From NCBI RefSeq assembly GCF_000003815.2, contig NC_049985.1:14830265-14894264 (forward strand): 64,000 nt of DNA. Direction: 5' to 3'. Under the pieces are notes generated by a model. That model saw only the letters and a list, made by a program, of their open reading frames with translations, did not search any database and was not told the origin of the DNA. Positions 25,818-38,042 of the stretch are shown here, in pieces. Both the position numbers and the translations under genes were made by a program. Origin of the DNA: Branchiostoma floridae (lineage: Eukaryota > Chordata > Leptocardii > Amphioxiformes > Branchiostomatidae). Position 1 is the stretch's first letter; each line of letters begins with the position of its first letter.

Positions 25818-26005
25818 CCAAACTAGTTTTATGGGAGCCTACAAAAGGGAGGAAAAGCCGGGGAAGACCCAAAGTCAACTACATCGACAATCTTAGAGCC
25901 GACACTAACCTACATGATGTGAGGGAAATCCAGTCCTTGATGAAAGACAGGGAGGAGTGGAGACGACTTTCTAGCTTGGCTCGAGCGGGAGCTCGACCAA
26001 AGTAA
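25818..26005 (+). pseudogene. LINE ORF2 C-terminal fragment
   Basis: In frame it reads GRKSRGRPKVNYIDNL, LRADTNLHDV and MKDREEWRRLSS to a stop, the usual tail of non-LTR retrotransposon polyproteins (RGRP then a DREEWR block). It is followed directly by an (agta)n-like tail (aaagtaaagtaagtaagta), as expected at a LINE 3' end. It is heavily 5'-truncated and not functional. Confidence 0.75.
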
Positions 26006-27021
26006 AGTAAGTAAGTAAGTATTTCTCTGTTTCTTCTTTATTGGAATTCCCTATATCTATATAGCATGTGCCACGTAGAAGGAATTGTAAAATAATTTAT
26101 ATGAAAACAGTGCTACCATGGTCCTGAAAAACTATAAAACTTTTAGATAATTTTTGCTGTTGTATTCAACTATTTTCTTTTTTTTGTGAACAATTAGAAC
26201 TTTGCTAAGATAAAAACATTTTCAAATTCGCTTTTCAAACTGTCACTGTATTGCTTTGGTGTCAGATATTTTCAATGGTTACATTGCCGAAATTAACAAC
26301 ATTGTAGTAACAACTAAGAGTCACTGTCAGAAATCACAATTCACCCTTATTGCTGCAAGCTTTTGTCTTCTTTCTCATAAACAAAACATGAATTTTAATT
26401 GCGCCACCATTCTAGTAGCGTATTTCTGTTTGTAGGAACCACTTCTACTAACTGGTGATGAAAATAATTATTAAAATCTGTTGTTCTTGTTGACTGAATT
26501 TCACCTATTTTTTCTAGTTTAGTCCTACACCTTTGTCATATTGAATATATGTATATATATCATAAAATTGCATTAACCTTGTAGCTTTGGTTTGTCTATT
26601 TTATTTCTTTTGTTTTATATTCTAATCTACGACCAGAAAGAAAATGTGGAGATATTGGGATATTTACTTTACCACCATTCACTTATCATGGCAAATAATG
26701 ATTTAATGGCTGGCATTATGAGAATAATGTCAGCAAAATATGCGCAGTGACTTTGTTGTTGACGTGTTTGAAATGAAATTTACAGAATAGGGAGCAGTAA
26801 TTCAAGGCTCGTCCGTAGCTTATTGCATCAATGGTCATAACAATGAAATAGTTGATAAATTCTGACATCACATTAACTACTGGTAAAATAGATGAAGTGA
26901 ACATGATATGAAATGGTCAGGTGTCTCTGTTGATCTTCAAATATCAATAAAAGGCTGCAGATATTAGCATTATGCTTTGAAAAATCTTCAACTTCTTGTT
27001 TCTTCTTCTTGCCACGTTTAG

Positions 27022-27155
27022 TTCAAATAGCAACTGGGAACCCTCATGATGACGTTCATGTTGAGCAAGACGAGGAGACAGGACCAGTTGCCTTGACAAC
27101 AGCAGGGCATGTAGACCCCCACCGTGCAGTATGCTACTGTCAAGAACATGAATAG
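27022..27155 (+). CDS. Candidate 3'-terminal exon of an unknown plus-strand gene
   Basis: A good pyrimidine-rich tract and AG acceptor (tcttcttcttgccacgtttag) precede an open phase-1 stretch of 44 codons to TAG, reading QIATGNPHDDVHVEQDEETG, then PVALTTAGHVDPHRAV. An AATAAA-like signal (agaataaag) follows about 50 bases later. The acidic, non-repetitive composition looks coding. I found no upstream exon for it, as the preceding 5 kb is mostly repeats, so it may be a gene remnant or chance. Confidence 0.3.
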
Positions 27156-27412
27156 TTTTAGTAGTGTTATTCTATTAACAAAACTTTGGTGGCAATTTTT
27201 CAAAGAATAAAGAATGTTTATCCAGAAGCAAGATAAGAGAAAGAAATCAAAGATGTTAAATGTCGATTATGGAGAGCCAACATTATCAACCTTTGATTCC
27301 AATTTGCGTAGCAGGCATAAACGCACAACATAAACATACACAGTAAATGGCCTTACTATAACAATTCATATTGGAGCACATGCTGATCGTTAACACTGAA
27401 CTGTGTTTGTCA

Positions 27413-27795
27413 TAAGTGCTAGATTTAAATGTACAAAAATGTGCAGATTTGTGCAAGTCGTTCTGTAAAACACTATGGACAGGTCTAATGCTGACACATT
27501 CTCGCTAACCTGTCTAAAGTTTTCTGACAAAGCTTGGGGTCGAGCAGCGGCCAAACAGCCTCGTTTTCGCTCACAGCCATCAAGCTCTCTCCACGGTCTC
27601 CTTTGTTGGCTCGAAGCCGCAAAGCAACACGGCTGTGAATACCTGTACCCATCGGAGCCAGACCGTGTTTATTGTCAAAGCAGGGTTGCGTGTACAAGTT
27701 GCGTGCATAAATGCATAAAGACCGATAAAGATCGGTCAAGGAATGTCATTGCTGGGAAAAGTGGAGGCCGTTTCCTCATGAACTTATGAATCTTA
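27413..27795 (+). repeat. Duplicated ~390-bp block, copy 2
   Basis: Near-identical to 24952-25345, with small indels. Both copies retain the gaccgat/atcggtc inverted repeat and the cgtttcctcatg end. Confidence 0.75.
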
Positions 27796-29119
27796 TGTAT
27801 CTTATATGTAGATATGAAATAAGACAAGTGCAGACACAGTTCAAACATAGAAAGCTCCTTTGTACAAATTTCTTCGTTGCTTGACTACTGAGTTTGCTGA
27901 CTACTCTAACTGCCTTATGCGTTGCTGCTAAGTCTGAAAAAGTCTAAGGTGGGAGCCTATCAGTAATATTAAGAGGAAAGAAAGTCGGAGGGGTTATTTT
28001 CAAGGCCATGAATACATGGTGATACATTACTAGTATATTATTTCAAAACCTGCGCTGCAGTTTGCACCGTTGTCAGTAGGAGGCAATCCTGCACTGAGCA
28101 TTTGTAAAACATCCACAAATGTTTCATTGCTAAACTTATTAAACAATAAAGGCAGATCTTGTAAATCACTGGGGGATTTTTAAAACTTACAGTAAAATTT
28201 ATAATATATATAATATAATATAAATATGGCTTATAATATGTTGTTAACCGGGTCATGACAACCACCTAGTACCCTTTTTTCATACAGCATGGAACAGTTT
28301 TACTAGTCTCCTCAGATTTTTGGAGCGGCGGCGTTTATTTTTACTCCCTAAAGAAAACATGAGGATTTACAACTGTGCATTTTTTGTGTGATTTGTGTTT
28401 GCACCAGGACTCATTAACTCATGATCAGTGAACAATGACGTAGGAATCGACAGATTCTTTTATTCAAATGTTCCTACTTTATACACATAACTACAAAGAG
28501 TAAATTCAAAGTATGATGCAAAAGCTGTCAATCTTTGATGCAAAATACATCTATTGGCACGACATATGTACAGTCTGTATACATTGAGTTGAAATTGTAT
28601 GCATAGAATTATTTTTTACAATTACCTCACATATTGTTTAAATATTGCACATTAGTCTATTCGTCAACAACTGTACAGTCATGTCGATTACTTAATGTAG
28701 CTACAGTGACTATCTTACTTAAACATATACACAAAAGTAACAGAGAACGACAAATAGAAAGTACAGTTGTAGGCTTAGATGAAAAGTATGTGTTACAGCT
28801 GCTCTGGATGAATTGCACGACTTGAAAGCACAGAAACATCATGACAGAGTTCTAACATGTATGGATACAGTCATGTTACCAAATCCACTGGGTTTCACAA
28901 AGATCATATTTGTTAAGACGCATGTTCTGCTATAATTATGATCAATTCTTTTACAATATGTATGTGCTTATCAATGAGTGGTTTCATTCTTACATCCTTT
29001 GCGCAAATGATGTTTCAAATAGAACAGGAGAAGTAATATTCTGGTGTCCATTGAATTCTAAAAACATTAGGTAGAAGGGTTGTACTTCTCTTAAGTAGTC
29101 ATTATAAAAGTTCCCAACT
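27796..29119. other. No gene recognised
   Basis: AT-rich sequence downstream of the stop codon of the minus-strand gene at 29120. It includes minus-strand AATAAA-type signals near 28458 that could end that transcript. Nothing else recognised. Confidence 0.4.
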
Positions 29120-30866
29120 CTAACGCCCCTCATCATAATCAATACCTAGGACACGATGATGACAGTATGAGGACGCCATCTTGTTGACCTCAGCCTGACC
29201 CATCATGCTAACAGAGGAGGGGACTGTGGACCCAGCAAGGTCACATTCACAGTCAGACTCGTGGTCTCCAAACTCCATGGCACCTGTCGTATGGATGACA
29301 CCATCCTCCAGCATCTCAGCCAGAGCTACAGCATGTTGGCGCTTCTTCTTTGCTGGAGCAGTGGCCTTCTCAGCATGGTGGCAGCAGCTTCCAGCTGCAG
29401 CATGGCTGTTGTACTGAGATGGACACTTGTGGCAGGAGCTTCCCTTGTTCACTACACCTGCTGCATGGTCTCCAGATCCGTCATGGACACCTGCGGACTT
29501 CCTACCGTCATCTCCATCCACCAAGTAGCCAGCACCACCCTTATAGGCACCGTCCCCCATGTCTTCTGCCTCCTGACACACATGGCCTCTTGTGTCTACA
29601 GAAGGCGAAGACAAGAAGTCTGGCGCTTTCAGGATGGACTGGTTCTCCTCATGGTGGTTATCCTCCGTGATGGTGGTATGGAGGTCTCCAGCGTGGTTTG
29701 GTTTCTCCACAACCAGATCATACTGTTGTACTGAAGCCGACATGTTTTCTGACTCCAGCTCATCGATGCTGGAGTACAGGATGCCGCCCTTGCCACGTGC
29801 CGAGCGATTGGGCTTCTTTTTGCTCTCCACCAGGTGGTTAGTGGCAGCTACGGGCACCTCATTGACAGCAGGTGTTGTAGGAGACATAGACATGGAGCCC
29901 CCTGAGGTATCCTCTGGTGTTTCCAGTAGTGAGGGTATAGCAGCTGTCCTGTGGCACACCCCATCCGGGGAGGGTACAGCGGCTGTCCTGTGGCACACCC
30001 CAGCCGGGGAGGGTACAGCGGCTGTCCTGTGGCACACCCCAGCCGGGGAGGGTACATTGGCTGTCCTATGCCACCCCCCAGCTGGAGATGGTACAGCCTG
30101 ATCATGTTCATGCTCAACAATATCTCCTCCAGTGTTTGGTAAGGCTGTACATAGGCTCTGGTACGTCTGAGGAAAGTCAAAGTGTTTGGATTAAGATATG
30201 TCTTTCCTAAGATAATTTTCTACAAATGATAAGATCTCGAACACAGTTATAAGTGAAAACATCTTTAATCACTCAACTATTATTAGCTAGCAAGCAATGT
30301 TCAAGACATTTGAATGTAGCAATAATACATAAAGTATACCACATTGTTCCTAAAGATTGTAATATTTTGTCATTAATCGATAGTGTGATTCCCAAGATAC
30401 ACATTAAGTTAGACTGTTTGACAGGTGTCATTGTTTAGGGATTTAACCGTAGAATGCTATATTTTTTTTACAGTAGTTTACATTGGCAGAATATTGTATG
30501 ATGAAAGAGTATTTTTTTCTACTTAAGCGACTGGGTATGGACAAATTGGCCTCATAGTTTTGAGTCATGTTTGTGCAGTTTGTGTTTCTCTTTCTCCTCA
30601 TCTGTTGTAATATATGTCTATCTACTTTGCCCAATATGTTTTGTTAAATGTTACACAAACAACCCCAATCCCTACAGTACTTCTAGGACCATTCCTTACC
30701 TCGTACAGACCCAGACCAACGATGGTCACACCTCCGACCAGGAGCGCCATGTCGGCCAGACTGAGACCTTTCTGACCGGTAGGTTTGTAGTGACCGTTCC
30801 GGGCCGGACCGGTCAGCGGGCTGTGGCTGTCCTGGTGTAGGGAGTTCAGGAGAATCCCAGGCAGAC
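29120..30866 (-). CDS. Single-pass membrane protein, C-terminal two exons, unrecognised
   Basis: Two exons join in phase 0: 30700-30866 and 29120-30166 (stop TAG at 29120-29122). The first encodes a stretch ending in a hydrophobic helix (DMALLVGGVTIVGLGLYE). The second encodes about 348 residues: a proline-rich tandem repeat with 13-residue unit CHRTAAVPSPAGV, then an acidic, His/Cys-rich, low-complexity region (SSCHKC, GSCCHHAEK, DHESDCECD) and a basic KKKRQH patch. The 30866 acceptor is phase 1, so at least one upstream exon with a start codon is missing. The upstream region contains a LINE tail and the 1.95-kb repeat copy. It is probably an integral membrane protein with a long disordered cytoplasmic tail. 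I do not recognise the family. Confidence 0.65.
29940..30095 (-). repeat. In-frame 39-bp minisatellite
   Basis: About four units of 39 bp (ggtacagcggctgtcctgtg start), the central ones almost identical and the outer ones diverged. The unit length is a multiple of three and encodes CHRTAAVPSPAGV-type repeats inside the exon 29120-30166, so copy-number change would keep the reading frame. Confidence 0.85.
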
Positions 30867-31114
30867 CTGGCAAAATGATTCATGCGTTGATACATAGTAC
30901 CTTACATTTCTAAAAGGCACCATGGTCTTTGTGACTCTAAAACAGGGCGTATTTGTGTAGCCTTAGTATGTATAAGGCTACAAATACGCCCAGCAAAAAA
31001 TTGCCACGGCTAGGAAGGCAAACGATTCCCCACTATGTCCTTCCCAACCTTGAAGCTAAATTGAGTTAAAATGTTTTCTATGTAAGGCTGTTCCCTCGAA
31101 TAACGTTCACAAAA

Positions 31115-31200
31115 CGTGGTTTGGTTTGGTTTATTTAGATCTCCATTAGTGAAATACACTAGTCTTCCTGGAGTCCACATTAAAACAATACAGAAATAAT
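31115..31200 (-). mobile_element. LINE 3'-end fragment
   Basis: On the minus strand this reads tggactccaggaagactagt, then cactaatggagatctaaata, matching the 3' end at 52270-52352 (actccaggaagaatagtg, actaatggtgatccaaataa). This is the usual 3'UTR end of CR1/L2-like elements. Only the tail remains. Confidence 0.7.
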
Positions 31201-31312
31201 TGCAACAGAAATGTACAAATTATACAAATTATTCAAATTGCCCACTTGTCAAGAAACAATTCTCAACTACGTTGTTGATTATAAGGTGTATAATTAAACC
31301 TGGTTAGCATTT

Positions 31313-33265
31313 GAAAAAACACACAGACGCGCCTGAGCGCGGATAAAATTGCAAACACACACGCGCGTGACGCACCTGCAGGCGGCTTTACTAGCTTGAC
31401 CACACTGCGCCTCCCGCAAAGGGAAGTCACCAAAGAGAGAGCCGTCTTTCCAGCGGCCTGCATCTTTATTATCGTACTGAATTCACGCACCAAATAAGGC
31501 TTTTCACGGTTTTCCTCGCGAATCAAGATTTCTGAGTGCGAACGCCAGTCTGTTTATCAACAGAGAAACTCGCGAAGTGTGGACAATTCATTGTGACGTT
31601 TTGTTGTTCTGCGATTGTTCATGAACACTTCCATTTATGGTCTAGGCGATTCCATTTGGAACGTTGAAGGGTAGGACAGCATGTAGTACAAAAAACTTAT
31701 AGTTATACTGAAACTTTTTTATATGACTTCAGTTTTAATCTTTGAAAATTTTTATTTCTACAGACGACTTTTCTGATAAGATTGGGTTTCCCCCCTATCT
31801 TTACTATCGATCTTGTCGCTCTTTTATACTACTTGAAATCTAGCATAGCCCCATGTTGGTCAACATCGAGCGTTCTAGAACAAGGACTTTAAATGGTACC
31901 CAGAACACACACCAGATAGTATCATTCGCATTTTGGTCTGTCTCATCCATGCATCTACGACAGCGACTAATTTAAAAAGCTGATATGACATCGATGGTTG
32001 AAGAAACGTTTTAAACAAAGAAGTAACTGTGTCCAGCGTCGAGATAGGTCCATTTGCAAGTGGCTGTGTGCGTCGGTGTTTAGAAACCAAGGACATGTTC
32101 GTATGCCACTGTGTGTGTGTGATGTTTAGTATCGATGACAGGCATCCTCGCATGTGTGTGGACGGGTATCAGAGACAACGATATGTGTGTTTAATTGTGA
32201 GTGGATGATATTCAGCACTAAGGACAGGTGCATTCTTCGGTGTGGATGGTTTTCAGCACTAAGGACAGTCGACAGTTCGCTTGTATGTTCGTATAACTGA
32301 CTACCAAACTCGATATCGTGAACTATGAATAAGCATTTTTTTTCAGTGACAGGCATATCTGCAATGGCTCCTTTATACCTTGGATCAAAAGCGCGATTTA
32401 GCATCTCAGTAGAATTGCAAGCATATCTATCATAGCCGCTTCAAGTTTATGGATCAAAAGCGCCACCTATCAATCCTTACTAGAACTGCAACAGCTTGAT
32501 GCAAGGTCAAGGCGCTGTCCTGTCGAAAGCGGTTTGATGTTTGTACATCTTCAGCGTTTTACAAACAAAAACGTATTTTATACCGACAACAGAAGAAGTG
32601 CTTATTAGGTTTAATGTATGGTATACCTTAATATGCACTTTCATATGTACTCGGATCAAGAGAATTCGTGTCCTGCGACTCCGCTGTAGTTACTATCGGT
32701 GGAAACTTCCCTTCCTTCCCGGTGGCGGTTTGGTCAAATGCACATGCTATCAAAGATAGATAAATTGTCAGCCAGCCAGCAAGATCCCGAATGATAAATT
32801 TCCCCAAATTCGTTACCTATAATGCGATTTATTCATGCATTAGATCCTGCAGCCAGTCGAAAAAAAGATGTTGACGGCGATTGGTCCAAAAAAATGCATC
32901 GACCAATCAGCGTGGACTAAAGTTGCTCTGTGGAAATACAGCTCCGATGTACCAAATATCTAGCTACTGGTTTGCCTATACTTAAATTCCAATTTTTTTT
33001 CTGATTGGTCATATTTGCCACTTATCATCCCTCTTACTGCATACGTGTACGCTCGGAAAACATGGCAATGCTCCGCATAGCGGCACACTTTTCATGCACT
33101 TTTTGGCCTACGCAAACCGCTAAACGCCTGACAATGAAAATGCCGATATGTCATGGTTTAAAACTAATAAGATAGAATCAGTGCGACCTAAAGACATAAG
33201 TTACATTTACTAGTATCTGATGACTCACTGAATAGCGGCATATAATATTGCAAATGAAGATGTAA
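31313..33265 (+). repeat. Long dispersed repeat, copy 2 (~1.95 kb)
   Basis: Second copy of the repeat at 1-1941, same orientation, about 31.3 kb away. Left similarity begins near acacagacgcgcctgagcg and right similarity ends at gaagatgtaa. Each copy contains a short internal duplication of the ttcagcactaaggacag motif (near 32211 and 32252 in this copy). No coding capacity shared intact between the copies. Confidence 0.85.
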
Positions 33266-34199
33266 ATTCGGCATATATTGTTCTACATCCATAGTTATTT
33301 GGTAACTAATTAAAAGGAAAATTTGGGGAGAAAACTCATTGGAATTTGTCTATGGAGGTTTGGCATCTAGGTAGAACATAACATAATAGTAGTCGACTTT
33401 ATTCTGCTGCTGCAGTGGTCTACACACCCTGCAGCTGCAATCAGTCTTTCTTCTGTTTATTTTTTCTCTCGTAGTTTTTTTTTTCTATTTCAGAACATTG
33501 AATAATACAAAATAAATCAAGCAACTAGCCAATTCGAAAAAACAAGACTAGAAATTTCTGATTGCATTCAGATTGAGAACGGACCTCACCGCTAGGAGGC
33601 GTAGGTAACTAGACACACCTAGGCGTTCACCTGCTTCGCACTTCGTGGCCGAGGTGTTACTAGTATGTAATTCCTGGGGTTAAAAAGGGTGACTTTTCTA
33701 TTGTGTTCGGTTGCAAAGTAAACACATGGGGTTTCACCCCAAACTTACATACTCAGTGTAGGAGGGGGGCAATGAGGTCCGCCCACTTACACTATGTTTA
33801 CCCAACATTTGGGGTAACAAGAAATCTTTTTAAAAAAGCTGTGCCTTGCCGCGTATTTTATGTTATTTTGGTAAGTTAGACTAGATTCTACGCTTAAAAA
33901 TCCCGAGTTCCACATGTCGCCCCCCTCCCCCCTCATTATCATAATTTATGTCAGATGAATTATTGGCACATTAAACAGGCTTTGTAAAACTTTTTGACCC
34001 ACAATGAATATGCATTATTTTTTATTACAAACTAAGTTCCTTCTGATGCAATTTGTGATATATATTTATATAAACATGGTGAGTTAAAGCGTAGATTTAT
34101 TACGCTGGACCACATACAGTAACATGCGTCTAGAAGAGCGTTTTAATACTCGCCTGGAATGTACCATTGTCTAACTAAGCCATAAAACTCGGCAGAGAT
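33266..34199. other. No gene recognised
   Basis: AT-rich sequence between the 1.95-kb repeat and the LINE 5' region. I searched the minus strand for a further exon of the gene at 29120-30866 and found none. Confidence 0.4.
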
Positions 34200-35455
34200 G
34201 GCACGTTGATCGCGTTGACGTAGGACGTCATTGTGACAAGTGTCATTCCATGCTTGTTTTGGCATGGCAGCCTTTTTTGGGAAAAGGTGTCAGCTCTGCG
34301 CAAAGGCTTGTGCTTACTGTGATCATCTCTCGGTCATTCTTGACTAAGACTCTGGTCTTGCACCTGTGGCTTTACGGGAGGATGTTGTTGTGCGTCATTC
34401 ATGCCAATGAGGGTTTTCCGAGGCGTGAAGATGTGTACAATGTCTGTGGAACGTAGGTCATATGTTGTTGAGTAGTTGATCGCACAGTGATGTTGTTCTG
34501 GAATTGTTTTGATTGTTGGTTTCTTTTGGAGATCTTGCTTTCCCTACAGGGGAGCCTGTGGGCTCGCCCAGGTTTGGTCCTGGGGCCATTCGCCATGGAC
34601 CATCACATCACATCGCTTTGTTTCCGCTGATTAGTTTCTTCTGGCTTGTCTTGGGTTTTCTTACCAAGTGAAGCCTTGGGCTTGACCTAGTCGATCCAAG
34701 GACGTTGGGTGATCCAAGGATCTACTATCAAGGATTTAATGTTCTTGACTAGTTTGAGCTGCTCTCTCTTCGCCGAGTTTGATGTGCTTGCTTGTCTTGA
34801 ACTTTGGGACGACCTGTTTGTTGGTATGTAGGAGATAGTGGCAGTCATGTGGATTTCCTTCTGGGTGGATTAGGTCACCATCTTGAATAGTTCATGTGAT
34901 TGTGGATCAGTCGTTGTGTTTTGCTCATTTGCTGGTTGGAAATGGCGATATTGATTGGTTTGAAACAAAAACGAAACATCTGTCCGGTTGACTTTGGCTA
35001 ATCAGTGTGGTCATCCATTTGGGCGAATTAGCTTGACGGATGAGAGATTATCGTTGAGTATATCTCAGTGTTTACAGTATGTTTGTTCCGGCCTGGGAAG
35101 GGTTCGCATTGTGGTGTTATGATAGCTCAGCGAGTTTCGTTCTGGTCTCCACTTTGTTCTGGATATGCAAACAGTAGGGGGTATATAATTAAGACTAGTG
35201 GAAAAGTCTTTGTCTGTACATGTTCATGGGACATCAAGTTATATATTATTAAGTTTCAGTTTATATTTGATTTGGTGAACTTGGTGGCAGGAGGGCTCGC
35301 AACCCTTGGTTCTCCCCAGTGTTTGATGCACCCTGCCTGGGTACAAGTTTACCTGTTTTGAATGTTATTCCGTTTCGGACAGTCCCGCTAAATTGTTTTG
35401 ACCCAAACCAAAAAGGACGTCATTGTGACAATGTGTTTTTGCCCGTAAGTATGTG

Positions 35456-35825
35456 GTTCGAAAGTCGGTCGAACTCTGGGCTTTGATGAGTTGACCTATT
35501 GGTTTGCAAGTCGGTTGAACTCTGGGCTTATTGAGTTGATCTAATGGTTTGCAAGTCGGTTGAACTCTGGGCTTTAATGAGTTGATCTAAAACTGCAGAA
35601 TCTAGTTGCAGCATTGTGGTTTACTTCTGCCCCCCGCCCATTGCGTTGACTGGGCTGAGAGGGGCAGAGGTGGTCCATCCATTGTGGGGCGTTCGCCCTG
35701 TTTCGCATCTGCAAAATCTAGTTGCAGCATTGTAGTTTCTGCTGTCCCCGCCCATTATATAGACTGGGCTGAGAGGGGGCAGAGGTCATCCATTGTAGGA
35801 CGCTGCTCTGTTTTGCATTTCAAGG
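35456..35825 (+). repeat. LINE 5'UTR subrepeats
   Basis: Three ~60-bp units (caagtcggttgaactctggg) at about 35456-35590 are followed by two ~118-bp units (aatctagttgcagcattgt, gactgggctgagaggg) at about 35597-35825. Such promoter-region subrepeats are common in LINEs. Confidence 0.75.
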
Positions 35826-36139
35826 GTTGAGACAGACAGTGGTGTCCATTTTGTCTGAGTGGAAATTTCCACTTGGGCTTGCTCCTTGGCAAATTTAGCA
35901 ATTTAGTTTGAGAACCAGTAGCGCCCGGAGAGGCTGCCTAGTTTATTGGTTCGTACTTGGTTGTTCTTTAAGCGTGTCAGTTTGGTTACACGCCTTCAGT
36001 TACGGTTACGTTTTCAACTCTTGCTGCCCGTGGAGTCCGTGGAGGCTGTCTGATTTACAGGTAGTGTTTTTCAGGGTCTCTGGCAGCTCTGTCTGCTCAT
36101 AGTTTGGTTCCTTTTTAGTTTTATTTGGTTCTAGTTATT

Positions 36140-38028
36140 ATGAAGCGTCCTCTTTCAATAAAAGTTGCCGTGTACCGTGATCGGTTAACGTATGAACAAG
36201 TGTTTACTTTGCTGAGCGAGGTTTCGGCTCCCATGAGCAGCATTCAGGCTGTTCAGTCTCTGGGACCAAACTCATTCGACGTGTCATTTTCCTCGGTACA
36301 CGAGCGTACATTGTATGCGGGGAAACTGTCTGGTTTAGACGCCGTGGATGTGTCATCTTACGCGGCGGCGGAGATAATTGTCACGGCCACAAGAATTCCG
36401 TATGAGCTCGATGACAACTATGTCAGGAACTGGTTAAATCAATACTGTGCCGTCATCACGTCCCGTATGGTAACATACCGGGACAGACCAACCATCAAAA
36501 ATGGGAACCGGCAATACAAAGTAGTTTTAAAGCCGGGATGCAATATACCATCAGCATGGAAAATGTTTGACGGGAGGATGGTTTTCTTCAGGTATGTGGG
36601 GCAGCCCCGTACCTGCTTGAGATGCAACCAGGAAGGCCATGAGTCGGCAAATTGTGCAGTAACATTTTGCAACAAATGCCAATCCATTGGGCATTTGGCC
36701 ATGGATTGTACCAACGATGTTGTGTGCCTCAGTTGCAGGGCAGAGGGACATACGCCCGCCGTTGTCCCCTGTCCTTCGCAAACAGGATTAAGATGGGAGC
36801 CAGTTGGGCTAAGAGCCAAGAGCTCCCGGCAGGTGTGAGTCAGGTCCGTGAACACCATGATGGAGGGGTTCCTCAGACTGTAAATAAGCCTGATCGGTCG
36901 GAACTGGCCCATGTTTCTGACGCAGAGTCTGGTGTATCTGATCCTGTTTCGCCTCCAGGTCACCCTGGCAGTGTGGACCCGGGTACTTCTTCGGCTGTGA
37001 AGTCGGATGTTTCTTCTCCGGTCGCGGAGCCGGAGGATTCTCCTCCGGTCGCGGTGGTTGAGCCGTCTGAGGACGTGCTGTCGGAGGCCGCTCCTTCTCT
37101 GACCAAGTTTTCTCCGGTCGCGGTGGTTGAGCCGTCTGAGGACTTGCTGTCGGAGGCCGCTCCTTCTCTGGCTAAGCCTGGCCTTTCTTCCTCTTCTAGC
37201 GAGCAGGTACCCTCAACATCTGCTGCTCCGGTACCGGCCCCTCGCGCCCGGTCCCAGAGAAGGAGGCGTAAAGCGGCCAGTCCTATCCGACCTGTTACTC
37301 GTCGGTACATGTGTCAGGGTTGTGAGTTGGATTACACAATCACTCTGGAGGTGGTGTCTTGTCATCAGTGCAAGGCAGACATAACTCCAGAATCTGCTCT
37401 CCTTGCTTTCTGTGAGGGCCCAGTTTGTCAAAGCGATAATCGCCTCTTTCTTTGTCAGAGCTGCCATGATGGCAACTCTGATATTGCTGACAAAGATTCC
37501 AGGAAAAGGTGTAGGGGGGATTCCAGTGAGGGTTCTGCCTCTGCAAAGACTTTGTCGAAAGGAAAAAAGATTCGTAAGGAGCCGGATTCCGACTCCAGTC
37601 TTGTTATCGAGGAGTTTCCCTCGGAGAGTCTTCGTTCTGTGGACGGTAACGAGTCTGACTCTACTGTTGGCTCCAGAAGCCTCATCATTGATGAGGATAC
37701 TTCGGATGCCTCTCAGGCTCCAAGTCCCGATTTGGTAGCAAAGGCGAGAGCCATTGTCATCTCCTCTGACTTGTACAAGAATAAGGCTGTCTTTGTGTGC
37801 AACCAGTTTATTTCTCATGGTTGTGACGAACTCTTGCATAGTTTTAGGTCTTTGAAATCTCACATTGCAAAGGCGCATGGCATCTCCGGGGACATTGTGC
37901 CTTGTAAGGTTGGTAATTGTTCGAGGTTTTTTAAAACCACCATGTTATGTCTCAAGCACCTCTACAATGTCCACTCCCAATTTGTTAACCGAATTGGTGT
38001 GGAAGGAATTGATGATCTGTACCACTAA
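36140..38028 (+). pseudogene. LINE ORF1: CCHC knuckles plus C2H2-like fingers, one frameshift
   Basis: ATG at 36140 opens a frame carrying three CCHC-type knuckles (CLRCNQEGHESANC, CNKCQSIGHLAMDC, CLSCRAEGHTPAVVPC). The reading then moves to the next frame near 36770-36790 and continues to the stop at 38026-38028. The second part has an ~84-bp in-frame duplication (SPVAVVEPSED units at about 37015-37170), a Cys-rich segment (MCQGCELDY, SCHQCK, LCQSCHD), and near the end a C2H2-like finger (CKVGNCSRFF then HLYNVH). This should be the RNA-binding nucleocapsid-like protein of the LINE. The C-terminal fingers are an uncommon extra. Confidence 0.75.
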
Positions 38029-38042
38029 TTCCTCACATTCCG

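Noticed and set aside
29261-30101. Long plus-strand ORFs over 29.2-30.1 kb
   Set aside because: They are opposite-strand shadows of the minus-strand exon 29120-30166, which has matching splice phase with the membrane-helix exon upstream and a sensible stop.
36439-37878. Minus-strand ORFs of 116-221 codons within the LINE ORF1 region
   Set aside because: They overlap clear CCHC-knuckle coding sequence on the plus strand and show no domain of their own.
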